A program made the translations under genes and the position numbers. Below the pieces are notes generated by a model. The model ran no database searches. It saw nothing but the letters and a program-made list of their open reading frames with translations, and had not been told where the DNA came from. Below, in pieces: positions 1 to 9,675 of a stretch of DNA of 64,000 bases. The stretch comes from Candidatus Kuenenia stuttgartensis (GTDB taxonomy: Bacteria; Planctomycetota; Planctomycetia; Isosphaerales; Isosphaeraceae). The stretch covers positions 89,703-153,702 of the forward strand of contig CAMBEP010000004.1 of the NCBI GenBank assembly GCA_945865635.1. Reading direction: 5' to 3'. Position 1 is the stretch's first letter. Every line of letters begins with the position of its first letter.

Positions 1-2354
1 AGGTTCCAATCCGAAAGCTCTGCATCGATAGGCAGATGTTCCTCGATTGCTTCGTCAAGCTGTGGCTCGCATTGATGAAGTGCCTTGACTTTTGCCAATT
101 CGACGGCATCGCTGAACTTCAGGTTGCGGAACTCTTTAGTGCTCAGCTCGGCGCCGAGCCGGGGCCCTGCCCAATCCGTAAAGCTTGATATGCCGTAATC
201 CGGGTCGAGGAATTGCTTGACTGAGGCTTCCACCTGGCGGTCGATCATTTCCAGGATCGCCAAACAGGGTGGCTCATTGTCCAGCAGACCTTGGCGAAAA
301 CCATAGACGCGCTTGCGCTGCTCGTCCATGACTTCATCGTATTCAAGTAGGTTTTTGCGGATGTCGAAGTTCCGCTCTTCCATCTTCTTCTGATTGGCTT
401 CAATCCGGCGGCTGACCATGGGGCTCTCAATGGCATCGTTCTCCTGCATGCCGATCAATCGGCTTGAGAGTACGTTTTTCAGCCATTCACCGCCAAATTT
501 GCGCATCAGGTCATCTTCCAGTGAGAGGAAGAACCGGCTTGAGCCGGGGTCGCCCTGGCGGCCTGATCGGCCACGAAGCTGGTTGTCGATACGCCGGCTT
601 TCATGACGCTCCGTGCCAATGATGTGCAGGCCATCGGCTTCGGCCACTTCCCGGCCCTCTGCCTTCATGGCGGGCTCATATTTCAGAACGGCCTGTCGCC
701 AGACTTCCGGAGGCACTTCCAGCCTGGTCGGGTAAAGCAGTCGCCCATCGGCATTTTTCAGGTTCTTCAGGTCGGCCCAGGCCATGAATTCCGGGTTGCC
801 ACCAAGAATGATGTCCGTGCCCCGGCCGGCCATGTTGGTTGCAATGGTGACCGCACTCTTGCGGCCAGCCTGGGCCACGATGTCGGCTTCGCGCTCGTGA
901 TATTTGGCGTTCAGGACTTCGTGTACAATCCCATGCCGTTTGAGAACATCAGAGAGCAGCTCTGATTTTTCGATCGAAGTGGTGCCGACCAGGATTGGCC
1001 TTTGATTTTTGTGGACCTCACGGATTTCGTCCACAATCGCGTGGAACTTCTCCTTTTCGGAACAATAGATCACGTCGGCATAGTTGACCCGCTTCATGCC
1101 GCGATTGGTTGGAATCGCGATCACGTCCAGGTTGTAGACCTTCATGAATTCGTTGGCTTCGGTCATGGCCGTTCCGGTCATGCCGGAAAGCTTCTTGTAG
1201 AGCTTGAAAAAGTTTTGCAGGGTCACTGTGGCCAGTGTCTGGTTCTCTTCCTTGATCTTGACCTTTTCCTTGGCTTCCACCGCCTGATGAAGACCATCCG
1301 ACCATTGCCGGCCGGTCATCAGTCGGCCTGTGAATTCATCGACAATGATGATTTCACCCTTCATGACCACATATTCGCGGTCGCGTTTGTAAAGGTAGTG
1401 GGCCTTCAGGGCATTGTCCAGCAGGTGCGGCCAGTCCATATTTCCGAGCGTGTAGAAGCTTTCCACTCCCGCCAGTTTCTCGGCCTCGCGCACTCCGTCT
1501 TCTGTCATGTGGCAGGTGCGTTCCTTTTCTTTGATCTCATAGTGAACGTCCTGCCTGAGCAGACGGGCCACCCGGTCGGCCTCCACATAGCGGGTCACAT
1601 CGTCGTCGGCCGGGCCGGAAATGATCAGGGGGGTCCGGGCCTCGTCGATCAGGATCGAATCCACTTCGTCAATGATCGCATAGTGGAGTTGCTGCTGGCA
1701 TTGCTGCTCGCGGGTCGGCTTCATGTTATCGCGCAGATAATCAAAGCCGAATTCATTGTTGGTGCCGTAGGTGATGTCCCGGCGATAGATTTCGAAACGC
1801 TCCTGAGGCTCCATGTCGGACTGGATCGCACCCACGCTCAGGCCCAGCGAACGATAGAGCGGGCTCATCCATTCTGCATCGCGGCGGGCAAGATAGTCGT
1901 TGACCGTCACGACATGCACGCCTTTGCCTTCCAGAGCATTCAAATAGGCAGGCAGGGTCGCGACCAGGGTTTTGCCCTCACCTGTGACCATTTCGGCGAT
2001 ATTGCCGCCATGCAGCACCATCCCGCCGATCATCTGGACATCATAATGACGCATGTTCAGGAACCGGCGACCAGCCTCCCGACAAAGCGCAAAGGCTTCT
2101 GGAAGGATGTCGTCAAGTGTCTGGCCACTGGCAAGCCGACGCCGGAACTCCGCCGTTTTTTCTTCGAGCTGAGTATCAGAAAGAGCCTGAAAGGCTGGCT
2201 CAAAGGTGTTGATGATGGACGCAGTGGCCCTGTGCCGACGCACAACGCGCTCATTGGAATTGCCCAGAAGCCGAACAAGGCCATTGGAAAGCCATTCGGT
2301 CACGGTGCCCGCAGTATCTGTGGTCTTATCCCACAAGTCCGTCAATAGGTCCAT
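1..2354 (-). CDS. secA: Preprotein translocase ATPase SecA (3' end cut off)
   Basis: SecA is the cytoplasmic ATPase that drives unfolded preproteins through SecYEG. The minus frame reads without a stop from an ATG at 2354-2352 to the window edge, giving about 784 residues. Visible hallmarks are the Walker A region [18 protein letters not shown], the [12 protein letters not shown] segment, the DEAD-type box [16 protein letters not shown], the EFTGR segment, and the helicase motif [10 protein letters not shown] followed by [13 protein letters not shown]. The helical scaffold and wing domain begin before the edge. The C-terminal tail, which in many bacteria carries a zinc-binding Cys motif, lies outside. 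The start gives [16 protein letters not shown]; a weak GGAG lies about 15 bases upstream. The gene is divergent from the metallo-hydrolase at 2708. Confidence 0.97.
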   Translation of the reverse strand, partial: MDLLTDLWDKTTDTAGTVTEWLSNGLVRLLGNSNERVVRRHRATASIINTFEPAFQALSDTQLEEKTAEFRRRLASGQTLDDILPEAFALCREAGRRFLNMRHYDVQMIGGMVLHGGNIAEMVTGEGKTLVATLPAYLNALEGKGVHVVTVNDYLARRDAEWMSPLYRSLGLSVGAIQSDMEPQERFEIYRRDITYGTNNEFGFDYLRDNMKPTREQQCQQQLHYAIIDEVDSILIDEARTPLIISGPADDDVTRYVEADRVARLLRQDVHYEIKEKERTCHMTEDGVREAEKLAGVESFYTLGNMDWPHLLDNALKAHYLYKRDREYVVMKGEIIIVDEFTGRLMTGRQWSDGLHQAVEAKEKVKIKEENQTLATVTLQNFFKLYKKLSGMTGTAMTEANEFMKVYNLDVIAIPTNRGMKRVNYADVIYCSEKEKFHAIVDEIREVHKNQRPILVGTTSIEKSELLSDVLKRHGIVHEVLNAKYHEREADIVAQAGRKSAVTIATNMAGRGTDIILGGNPEFMAWADLKNLKNADGRLLYPTRLEVPPEVWRQAVLKYEPAMKAEGREVAEADGLHIIGTERHESRRIDNQLRGRSGRQGDPGSSRFFLSLEDDLMRKFGGEWLKNVLSSRLIGMQENDAIESPMVSRRIEANQKKMEERNFDIRKNLLEYDEVMDEQRKRVYGFRQGLLDNEPPCLAILEMIDRQVEASVKQFLDPDYGISSFTDWAGPRLGAELSTKEFRNLKFSDAVELAKVKALHQCEPQLDEAIEEHLPIDAELSDWN

Positions 2355-2707
2355 GGTCGGCTCGGAACTCCAGCGATTCGAAACAGATATATCCGCCTGA
2401 TCTTGACGTAAACCACCACGATCGTCAAGGTGAGCATCTTCGGTAGAACTGGTAAATGTTGCCAGAAGCTGGCAGAATGAAATGTTACAACGCGATGCTT
2501 AATCTTCTGGATGGTCGAACAGATCGGGATTTAGAACTCGCTCGATGCGATGAATTCAAGAATTTCTCAATGCAGACAAATTCGTTGGAGCCAGATGAGA
2601 ATTTAGCCTCACAGTTCGCAATCCATGGAACTTTTCGGTCGGAATCGTTAAGATCACTAGTATCACCTCTCTGATCTTGATTTGAGAATTTACCGACTGT
2701 CCACTCC
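2355..2707. other. Divergent intergenic region
   Basis: This 353-base region separates secA (minus) from the metallo-hydrolase (plus) and should hold both promoters. Open frames here on both strands overlap each other and show no recognisable protein, so none is called. No strong promoter consensus, hairpin or repeat was identified by eye. Confidence 0.5.
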
Positions 2708-3577
2708 ATGACCGAACTGACTCCCGCATGCCCTGAGTTTGAACTGATTTTTCTGGGCTGTGGAACTTCCACAGGTGTGCCGATGATTGGCTGCGACTGT
2801 GTCGTCTGCCAGTCGGAAGATCCTCGTAATCAGCGCACCAGGCCCAGTGTCCTGCTGCGCACACCACGCGGCAATATTCTGATCGACACCTCGCCTGAAA
2901 TGCGTCTCCAGCTCCTGCGAGAGAAGGCCGGCCCGGTTCATGCCATTCTTTATACCCATGGCCATGCGGACCATCTCTTCGGGCTCGACGATTCCCGGCT
3001 TTTCGCACGGGCTCTGGGCGGCAAGCCTGTGCCGGTCTATTGCGAAACCGAAGTGGAAACGCTGATAAGGACCGTTTTTTCCTATGCCTTCGTTGAAGAG
3101 ACCAAGCGGTTTCCATCAGGCGGTGTCCCGCGATTGACACTGACGAATATTGAGCCTTTCAAGCCTTTCGACGTGATTGGCTATGAGGTCATTCCTATGC
3201 GGCTGGATCATGGCAAGTTCAAGGTTCTCGGTTTTCGGTTCGGCGATCTCGCCTACTGCACGGATGTCAGTCGGATTCCTGACGAGTCTTTCGCCTTGCT
3301 TCAGGGCCTGGAAGTGCTAGTGATCGATGCTCTGAGATTCGAAAAGCATCCCACACATTTCAGCCTTGCCGAAGCGCTGGCCGTGATCGAAAAACTTCAG
3401 CCTCGCCAGGCCTTTTTGACTCACATGTCGCACTCGTTCGACTATCACGCAGTTTCGGCAAATCTGCCGCCCAATGTTCAGATGGCCTACGATGGTTTGA
3501 GAGTCGGCTGGTCAGGAATCCAGCCGAACCTGATCGTCAGTCTTGATAACCCGGTTTCAGATGTTGTGAACTTATGA
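2708..3577 (+). CDS. PhnP-like metallo-beta-lactamase fold hydrolase
   Basis: This 289-residue protein has the metallo-beta-lactamase fold. The di-metal motif HGHADH is at residues 84-89, with a later ligand His (MRLDHGKF), an Asp (YCTDVS) and a C-terminal His (LTHMSHSFDYH). The N-terminal GCDCVVC (Cys29, Cys31, Cys34) has the C-x-C-x-x-C spacing of the structural zinc site of PhnP, the phosphoribosyl cyclic phosphate phosphodiesterase. No phosphonate-degradation genes lie nearby, so the substrate is open; a cyclic phosphodiester is the best guess from family knowledge. It probably acts in the cytoplasm, as no signal peptide is seen. Its stop overlaps the next start (ATGA), implying co-translation with the pyrophosphorylase gene. 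Confidence 0.85.
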   Translation: MTELTPACPEFELIFLGCGTSTGVPMIGCDCVVCQSEDPRNQRTRPSVLLRTPRGNILIDTSPEMRLQLLREKAGPVHAILYTHGHADHLFGLDDSRLFARALGGKPVPVYCETEVETLIRTVFSYAFVEETKRFPSGGVPRLTLTNIEPFKPFDVIGYEVIPMRLDHGKFKVLGFRFGDLAYCTDVSRIPDESFALLQGLEVLVIDALRFEKHPTHFSLAEALAVIEKLQPRQAFLTHMSHSFDYHAVSANLPPNVQMAYDGLRVGWSGIQPNLIVSLDNPVSDVVNL

Positions 3578-5001
3578 CCCATCCCCGTGCTCAGAAATGG
3601 CTTGATTTCTTTGAGGAATATGCGAAAAACCTTTCGCAGCCAGACCAAGGGCAATTCCTGCAACAGGTTTCAAGCGTGGACTGGCCCCAGGTGGCCCAAC
3701 TGGTCGAGGCGAATCTCATGGGCCAGTCCAGTGAGGCATCGGCCCTGGATGCCAGCCTTTTGAAGCCCGCCGATTTTGTAGGTTTGCCAAGTTCGGAATC
3801 GGAGGACGAATCTGCTCGCCAGGCTTCGATTGAGGGCCAGTCGATGCTTCGGGCCGGAGCGGTCGGGGTCGTGATTGTGGCCGGTGGGCAAGGCTCCCGG
3901 CTTGGTTTTGAGGGCCCCAAGGGGGTCTACCCGATCGGGGCGGTGACAGGGGCCAGTCTCTTCTTTTTTCATGCCCGAAAAGTGCTGGCCCTGAGCCGTA
4001 AATATGGCAAGCCCGTGCCATTGATGATCATGACAAGCCCGGAAAACGATGCGGCCAGCCAGCTCCATTTTCAAAGCAATGATTATTTTGGTCTGAATCC
4101 GGAGCACGTCCGGTTTTTCACGCAAGGTCAAATGCCGGCCGTGGACCGAATCACGGGCGAGCCGCTTTTTGCGTCCAGTTCCCGGCTGGCACTTGCGCCC
4201 GATGGGCATGGTGGCTGCCTTTATGCACTTTCACGGGCCGAAGGTTCCGATGGGCTCTCGGCGATCGATTGGGCCGAGCAGTTTGGAGTCAGGACCCTCT
4301 TCTATTTCCAGGTGGATAACCCTCTGGTAAAAATTGCAGACCCTCTATTTTTGGGTCTCCACCGCCAGGCGGCGGCCGAGGTCAGTTTCAAGGTGGTCTC
4401 CAAGCAGCAGCCCGAGGAGAAGGTCGGCGTGGTCTGCCAATCGCTGGATGGCCGCAAGCTGGTGATCGAATATTCGGATCTGCCCGAGACACTGGCCCGG
4501 CAACGAGCGACTTCCGGAGCGTTGGCCTATCGATCCGGTTCGATTGCCGTTCATCTTTTTGAGACCGAATTTCTGAAGCGACTGGCGGTCGGGGCCACGC
4601 GTTTGCCGTTTCATAAAGCCATCAAGAAAGTCTCGCACTGGGACCCGCATGCAGGTCAGTTTCATGAGGTGCAAGCCCCGAATGCCGTGAAGTTTGAGGC
4701 CTTTATTTTTGACACGTTGCCCTTGGCAGAACGGTCCTTGATTGTAGAGACGGATCGGCTTCAAGAATTTGAGCCGCTTAAAAATGCCACAGGGCCTGAT
4801 TCACCCTCAACAGTACGTGCGGCCATGAGCAGAATTGCAGCCAGGTTGGTCGCGGAGTCAGGCGTCGAGGTGCCTTTGGATGATCAGGGCGAGCCCCTGT
4901 TTGCCATCGAGCTTGACCCATGCTTTGAAGTGGATTTAAATCAACTGAAAACAAGACTTGGACCGGGCTTGAAACTGACAGGCGATCTGGCACTGGGCTG
5001 A
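3574..5001 (+). CDS. UDPGP-family uridylyltransferase (UAP1-like)
   Basis: A nucleotidyltransferase of 475 residues that should form a UDP-sugar from UTP and a hexose-1-phosphate. The nucleotide signature IVAGGQGSRLGFEGPKGVYP is at residues 101-120. PDGHGGCLYAL and YFQVDNPLVKIADP resemble the UDP-N-acetylhexosamine pyrophosphorylases (UAP1/AGX) known best from eukaryotes more than bacterial GalU or GlmU. Glucose-1-phosphate or GlcNAc-1-phosphate are therefore both possible substrates. The gene overlaps the upstream hydrolase by four bases and is followed after 137 bases by a GDP-mannose-type pyrophosphorylase, so two sugar-nucleotide enzymes sit together, consistent with polysaccharide or glycoprotein synthesis. 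Confidence 0.87.
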   Translation: MTHPRAQKWLDFFEEYAKNLSQPDQGQFLQQVSSVDWPQVAQLVEANLMGQSSEASALDASLLKPADFVGLPSSESEDESARQASIEGQSMLRAGAVGVVIVAGGQGSRLGFEGPKGVYPIGAVTGASLFFFHARKVLALSRKYGKPVPLMIMTSPENDAASQLHFQSNDYFGLNPEHVRFFTQGQMPAVDRITGEPLFASSSRLALAPDGHGGCLYALSRAEGSDGLSAIDWAEQFGVRTLFYFQVDNPLVKIADPLFLGLHRQAAAEVSFKVVSKQQPEEKVGVVCQSLDGRKLVIEYSDLPETLARQRATSGALAYRSGSIAVHLFETEFLKRLAVGATRLPFHKAIKKVSHWDPHAGQFHEVQAPNAVKFEAFIFDTLPLAERSLIVETDRLQEFEPLKNATGPDSPSTVRAAMSRIAARLVAESGVEVPLDDQGEPLFAIELDPCFEVDLNQLKTRLGPGLKLTGDLALG

Positions 5002-5138
5002 TCGGGCGGGATTTTATGAGAAGAGTAACTGTGGTTTTGGTTGAACAGGCACTGAATGAATGACTTTCATAAATTGAAGAGATTTGGCTACTATAGTGAC
5101 TGGTAAATCACACTCAGTTACGGAGGTCGCTTAGACAG

Positions 5139-6218
5139 ATGCTTCATGCAATCATTATGGCGGGCGGTAGCGGGACACGGTTTTGGCCCAAGAGCCGGCG
5201 GAACCGGCCGAAGCAGCTTTTAACGCTTTCAGGCGATTTGAGTTTGATTCAGCAGACATTTAACCGCGTATTGCCGCTGGTCAGTACCGATCAGATTCGG
5301 GTGGTGACAGGCTCGGATCAGGTAGACGCCATCGAAGAGCAACTTCCACAGTTGCCAAGAACGAATATTCTTGCCGAGCCCACGCCGCGCGACACGGCCG
5401 CCTGTGTTGCCCTTGCCGCCATGGCCGTGGCTTATGCAGACCCGGACGGGATCATGATTGTGATGCCGTCGGATCATGTGATCGAACCGGAGGAAGCGTT
5501 TGCACGGACAATTCAGTCGGCCCTGAAAGTCATTGAGAAAGATCCTCTGGCTCTGGTCACGTTTGGTGTCAAGCCGACTCGGCCTGAGATTGGTTACGGT
5601 TATATTGAACATGATGAAATGCTGGATGATCCGAACGGTGTGGTCGTTTATCGCGTGAAGCAGTTTCGCGAAAAGCCTGATCGCAAGACGGCTGAAGAGT
5701 TTCTCTCGACAGGGCGATTTTCGTGGAACTCAGGGATTTTTGTGTGGAAGGCACGGACGATTCTGGACGCTCTGGCCCTCTATCAGCCAAGCCTTTACAA
5801 GGCCATGAAGCCGATTGAAGACGCTTTTGGGACGCCTTATTTTGAAAACGTCCTGAAAAATGTCTTCCCGAACCTCGAAAAACTTCCAATCGACAAGGCT
5901 GTGATGGAGAAGTCGGACCATGTCCGGATGCTGGAAGTTCTGTTCAACTGGAACGATGTGGGCGACTGGCGAGCCCTCGGCGATCTTGAAGCGAAAGACA
6001 TCAACGGCAACGTGATCCAAGGCTTGGTACAGGCCATGGACTGCACGGGTTCGATTATCGTGAATGAAGATGGCAAGCTGGTGGCCGCACTGGGGCTTGA
6101 CGATATTGTGGTGGTGCAGTCGGGCGGAGTCACCCTGGTTGCCAAAAAGGACAAGCTGGATGCCTTGAAGGCACTTGTGGAATCGCTCCCGAATGCAGGG
6201 CACGGAAAGACGTTGTAA
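5139..6218 (+). CDS. manC: Mannose-1-phosphate guanylyltransferase
   Basis: It makes GDP-mannose from GTP and mannose-1-phosphate in the cytoplasm. The 359-residue protein starts with the pyrophosphorylase signature IIMAGGSGTRFWPKSRRNRPKQLL (cited here to show the AGGSGTRFWP core at residues 8-17). Further family segments are EPTPRDTAACVALAA, MPSDHVI, FGVKPTRPEIGYGYIE, FREKPD, WNSGIFVWKA, and the C-terminal FNWNDVGDWRAL. It lacks the cupin isomerase domain of the long bifunctional ManC/AlgA proteins, so it is the short monofunctional form. GGAGG about 14 bases before the ATG is a possible ribosome-binding site. The stop codon overlaps the ruvX start by one base. Confidence 0.9.
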   Translation: MLHAIIMAGGSGTRFWPKSRRNRPKQLLTLSGDLSLIQQTFNRVLPLVSTDQIRVVTGSDQVDAIEEQLPQLPRTNILAEPTPRDTAACVALAAMAVAYADPDGIMIVMPSDHVIEPEEAFARTIQSALKVIEKDPLALVTFGVKPTRPEIGYGYIEHDEMLDDPNGVVVYRVKQFREKPDRKTAEEFLSTGRFSWNSGIFVWKARTILDALALYQPSLYKAMKPIEDAFGTPYFENVLKNVFPNLEKLPIDKAVMEKSDHVRMLEVLFNWNDVGDWRALGDLEAKDINGNVIQGLVQAMDCTGSIIVNEDGKLVAALGLDDIVVVQSGGVTLVAKKDKLDALKALVESLPNAGHGKTL

Positions 6219-6739
6219 TGGAAGCTCCTGAGGGGCGGTCCAAACTGTTGCCTCCCGGAGTCGTTCTTGGTGTGGACTGGGGCCGCAAGCGCGTCGGGCT
6301 GGCGGTGTGCGACTCCTCACAGACCATGGTCTTCCCGTTGAAAATCATGCCTTGCAGCGGACTCCAAGGCGACCTCTCAGGCCTTCGGCGAGCCGCCACC
6401 GAGAATGGTGTGAAGTCGATCGTTGTCGGCTGGCCGACTCATGCCAACGGCGACCCCGGACAGAACTGCCCAGAAATTCTCAGGTGGGTTCAGGCCGTCT
6501 GCTCGCCCCTGGGTTTGCCGGTTTTTATGGCCGATGAACGCTATAGCTCGGTTCTGGCCGACGAAGTCCTCAGGGAATCAGGCCGTCGGGCCAGCCAGCG
6601 TAAGGGGCTGCTTGACTCGATGGCCGCCCGCGAATTTTTACAGGATGTTTTGACAGGCGGTTGCCGAGTCTGGCCTTTGGGTCAAAATCCACCGCAATTA
6701 GACATGCTCGAACCAAAACGCCGCCCCGGAAGATATTGA
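6218..6739 (+). CDS. ruvX: Putative pre-16S rRNA nuclease / Holliday junction resolvase-like RuvX (YqgF)
   Basis: This 173-residue protein of the YqgF/RuvX family has an RNase H-like fold. The family processes the 5' end of pre-16S rRNA and was earlier proposed as an alternative Holliday junction resolvase. Visible motifs are GVDWGRKRVGLAVCD near residue 20 (first catalytic Asp), IVVGWPTHANGDPG in the middle, MADERYSS, and the C-terminal LLDSMAAREFLQDVL with the last acidic residue. Family members are usually 135-150 residues; here there is an N-terminal extension of about 17 residues and a short basic tail. It overlaps the guanylyltransferase stop by one base and precedes the SDR gene by three bases, so it is in the same transcription unit. 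Confidence 0.9.
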   Translation: MEAPEGRSKLLPPGVVLGVDWGRKRVGLAVCDSSQTMVFPLKIMPCSGLQGDLSGLRRAATENGVKSIVVGWPTHANGDPGQNCPEILRWVQAVCSPLGLPVFMADERYSSVLADEVLRESGRRASQRKGLLDSMAAREFLQDVLTGGCRVWPLGQNPPQLDMLEPKRRPGRY

Positions 6740-6742
6740 CCC

Positions 6743-7606
6743 ATGACGATTGCTGATCCCGCAAAATCGCTTCTGGTGGTCGGGTTCGGATACCTTGGCC
6801 AGAAAGCTGCCGCCAAGGCACTCCAAGCCGGCTGGAAAGTCTATGCCACATCGCGCCAAATTGAAAAAAAAGCGGTGATTGAAGCGGCCGGTGCAGAATT
6901 TGTCCACTTCGATATTACTTGCCCGCAAAACCATGATCCGCTTCCAGCAAGCTCTGCCTGGCTTTGGTCTCCTGCATTTGACAGGCGTCAGGGTTTGCCG
7001 GTTCATGAGGTCATTGTAGTGGGTCTGGAGCGGGCATTGAATTTGTCTCCCTGGCTTCCACAAAAGGTGATTTATACAAGTACCACAAGCGTTTACCACC
7101 AGTCGGATGGTGACTGGGTGGATGAAACTTCGCCCACTTGGCCACGAACCGATTCCGGCAAGGCGAATCTCGAAGCCGAACAGCTCTTGAAAAGTTGGGA
7201 CATGGAACCAGACAGGCAGGCAATTATCCTAAGACTTTCTGGTCTATATGGCCCTGGCCGCTGGATTCGCAGGGCATCGATTCAGGCCGGCGAGCCGATC
7301 GCATGCGAGCCGGAGACGTGGCTGAATCTTGTTCATATTGACGATGCGGCAAGTGCTTGTCAGGCCGCATTGGAAAGCAAAGAGTCAGGCACATTCTGCA
7401 TCACCGACAATCAGCCGATTTTGCGCCGCGATTTCTATGAAACATCTGCCCGATTGCTCCAGGCCCCAGCCCCTTCATTCACTCCACCGACATCGCCCGA
7501 TTTTGCAGGCAACAAGCGTGTGAGCAATCGGAAGGCCCGAAAAACGCTTGGCTGGGAGCCACGATTTGGGGATGTAAACTCTGGATTATTGGACTGCTTC
7601 AACTGA
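6743..7606 (+). CDS. NAD(P)-binding SDR/epimerase-like protein (YeeZ type)
   Basis: An extended SDR-fold protein of 287 residues. The dinucleotide-binding motif GFGYLGQKAAAKALQAGW is at residues 13-30, followed by VYATSRQ; STTSVYHQSDGDWVDE and LSGLYGPGR resemble nucleoside-sugar epimerases and the YeeZ group. At the usual YxxxK position the sequence is D-S-G-K, so the Tyr is absent while the Lys remains. It may bind NAD(P) without classical epimerase chemistry, or use another residue. It is the last gene of the 2708-7606 run. No sugar substrate can be assigned from the sequence. Confidence 0.75.
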   Translation: MTIADPAKSLLVVGFGYLGQKAAAKALQAGWKVYATSRQIEKKAVIEAAGAEFVHFDITCPQNHDPLPASSAWLWSPAFDRRQGLPVHEVIVVGLERALNLSPWLPQKVIYTSTTSVYHQSDGDWVDETSPTWPRTDSGKANLEAEQLLKSWDMEPDRQAIILRLSGLYGPGRWIRRASIQAGEPIACEPETWLNLVHIDDAASACQAALESKESGTFCITDNQPILRRDFYETSARLLQAPAPSFTPPTSPDFAGNKRVSNRKARKTLGWEPRFGDVNSGLLDCFN

Positions 7607-7797
7607 CTTGCCTGAATAATCGCCTGACTCATACAACTGCTAGAACCTTTCTGGATTACCTAAATATCAGAATCATTGCCTGGACTCTCTTGATGGTATG
7701 ACTCCTAATCGCTTAATTTGAGCTCATCCGGCTGTTTAGCTTGAGTTCCCATATCCATTCGACGCCCCCTTCAACAATCACAGTCATAGGTGACATT

Positions 7798-9675
7798 TTG
7801 AACACGAATCGCCGACAGGTCCTGAAATACGGTTTGATTGCTCCATTTGCTGCCCTGAATGCTACACCAACCACTTTGAGTGCTGAGCAACTTGGTCGCG
7901 TCGTTCGATGTGCGATTTATCCACCGGTTGGATTTGCCCGAATTGGCAACTCGACTGAAGGTTATATTTTTGCTCCCGAAGTACCTGGAACTTTCCCTCC
8001 ACCGGCCAAAGGTTACAAAGATTCAACGGGTCGAATTTATCCACAAGCCGTCAGATTCAGGGTATATGGATTCGACTCCAAGGGCCGGGTGGTGGGAGAA
8101 CTCAACGCCAGTTTCGCTAAAATCCAGTGGAAAGTTCAGGTTGCCAACCGCAAAGCCGCTTGGTACGACTTTGATCAGGCGTTTGATATCCCTGAATCCG
8201 CAGATATCAAAAGCACTCCGCGAAATGCAAAATTCACTGGTAATGACCGATCAAAATTGGTGATTGATCCCGGCCCTCGAACGATTCAGGGCAGGAGTGT
8301 CAACCCGCACGGAAGCGTTGCAGAATATCAGTTCAGTGGTGGCGATTTTTGCGGAATTCCAGTGAATCTTGGCGATATTCGTACCGATCCACAAGGCCGA
8401 TTGATCGTTTTGGGCGGTCAGGGCAAATCCGCTTCAATCGTTCCCAACCAGCCAGCTTATACGTTCGCAAATAATGACAACTGGTATGACGATACGTCAG
8501 ATGGCCCAGTCGATGCCACTGTCACGTTCAATGGCCAGACCATGCAGGCTGAAGGGGCGTGGGTGGTCACGGCACCGCCGAACTATGCGCCCGGTATTCA
8601 AGGCGTGGTCACACTTTACGACGTCATGTACGAAGTCGGTATGTCGATGGGCATTGAGGCCCCTGCCCGCCCCTCGTTCACCCGCCAGATCATGCCACTG
8701 CTTCAGCGTGTGGTGCAGTATCAATGGACAAACAAAGGCGTTTTGCAGCAATACGGCTGGGCGACTCCTGGGGATTTCATGAGGCCAGGATATTTGCTCA
8801 GGCTCGCCAGCCCAGCCCCCCGATTCAAGGCCTTGCGGGAAAGCGTACTGGCTCAATTTCGCAACCCTGATTTTGCAACCTACGAACCTGACAAACTTCC
8901 GCCGTGTTATGGCGATAATACGAATCTGCCTCCCACCTCTCCTCGACAATTCCAGGCGGTTTTGCAGAACCAGTACGTGTGGCTCCAACAATGGGCAGCC
9001 GGTGACTTTGTAGCGGATCTGCCGTCGAACTTAAAGCTCCCGCAATGGCCACCTTATCTCGAACAATTGCCGCTCTCGGAGCAGCCTGAGGCTTTGAACA
9101 GAGCCTCGCTTGATAGCTGCTTGGGTGGCCCGTTCCACCCAGGATGTGAACTGACCTGGCCAGTGCGTCAGGAATTGCTTTACGACGCCCCGTTTCGGAT
9201 CGCCCGCCGCAATGGCCCTGAAAAAGATTTTGGCCCAGTGCTTACACAGCCCATTGCTCTTTCAGACACAGGCCCGCTCGATGGCAGTGGTCCAGGCGAT
9301 ATTTCGCGATGGATGGCCGTTCCTTGGCAGTCAGATACATCAAGCTGCCTTTATGCTTATGACGAGCCGGAAGATGTTTACCTGCCGACATTCTGGCCTG
9401 CCCGGGTGCCAAATAACGTGCTCACTTCCAAAGATTTTGCGATTATCCAGAATCGTAGGTTACCACTTGCCAACCGGGTAGAAGCCTTCCGTCGAAGAGC
9501 GGACTGGTTCCGGCTAAAGCCAAAAAACGGTGCGGAAAAATTAAAAATGGTGAACAATTTCATCGCAAACTGGAGCCAGATCGGCGTTGTCAGCCTGCGG
9601 CCCGGCCCCGGCGATGATGCCAACTTCCCAAGCCATTTCTGGGTTGAAGAAGGCGCCAACTTCCAACCCTTATGA
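7798..9675 (+). CDS. LodA/GoxA-like quinoprotein amino-acid oxidase
   Basis: Family members carry a cysteine tryptophylquinone cofactor built from their own Cys and Trp and oxidise amino acids (lysine, glycine) to release ammonia and hydrogen peroxide. The 625 residues show the family opening AIYPPVGFARIGNS, then RFRVYGFDSKGRVVGELN, ANRKAAWYDF, GAWVVTAPPNYAPGIQG, GGPFHPGCELTWPVR (candidate cofactor Cys) and AVPWQSDTSSCLY (candidate cofactor Trp). The frame opens at 7741, but TTG at 7798 follows AGGTGA with good spacing and gives MNTNRRQVLKYG, a possible twin-arginine leader, so it is preferred. The next gene overlaps by four bases and encodes the expected LodB partner. Confidence 0.88.
   Translation: MNTNRRQVLKYGLIAPFAALNATPTTLSAEQLGRVVRCAIYPPVGFARIGNSTEGYIFAPEVPGTFPPPAKGYKDSTGRIYPQAVRFRVYGFDSKGRVVGELNASFAKIQWKVQVANRKAAWYDFDQAFDIPESADIKSTPRNAKFTGNDRSKLVIDPGPRTIQGRSVNPHGSVAEYQFSGGDFCGIPVNLGDIRTDPQGRLIVLGGQGKSASIVPNQPAYTFANNDNWYDDTSDGPVDATVTFNGQTMQAEGAWVVTAPPNYAPGIQGVVTLYDVMYEVGMSMGIEAPARPSFTRQIMPLLQRVVQYQWTNKGVLQQYGWATPGDFMRPGYLLRLASPAPRFKALRESVLAQFRNPDFATYEPDKLPPCYGDNTNLPPTSPRQFQAVLQNQYVWLQQWAAGDFVADLPSNLKLPQWPPYLEQLPLSEQPEALNRASLDSCLGGPFHPGCELTWPVRQELLYDAPFRIARRNGPEKDFGPVLTQPIALSDTGPLDGSGPGDISRWMAVPWQSDTSSCLYAYDEPEDVYLPTFWPARVPNNVLTSKDFAIIQNRRLPLANRVEAFRRRADWFRLKPKNGAEKLKMVNNFIANWSQIGVVSLRPGPGDDANFPSHFWVEEGANFQPL

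Noticed and set aside
1002..2348. 448-residue plus-strand frame
   Set aside because: It lies antisense to secA, whose protein is clearly recognised; its His-rich, unfamiliar sequence is a typical shadow frame.
5041..5138. Promoter before the guanylyltransferase gene (TTGAAG and TACTAT)
   Set aside because: The spacing between the two boxes is about 9-12 bases, too short for a sigma-70 promoter.
7690..7718. Promoter TTGATG-17-TTAATT before the LodA-like gene
   Set aside because: The spacing fits, but both boxes match the consensus poorly and planctomycete promoters are not well defined.
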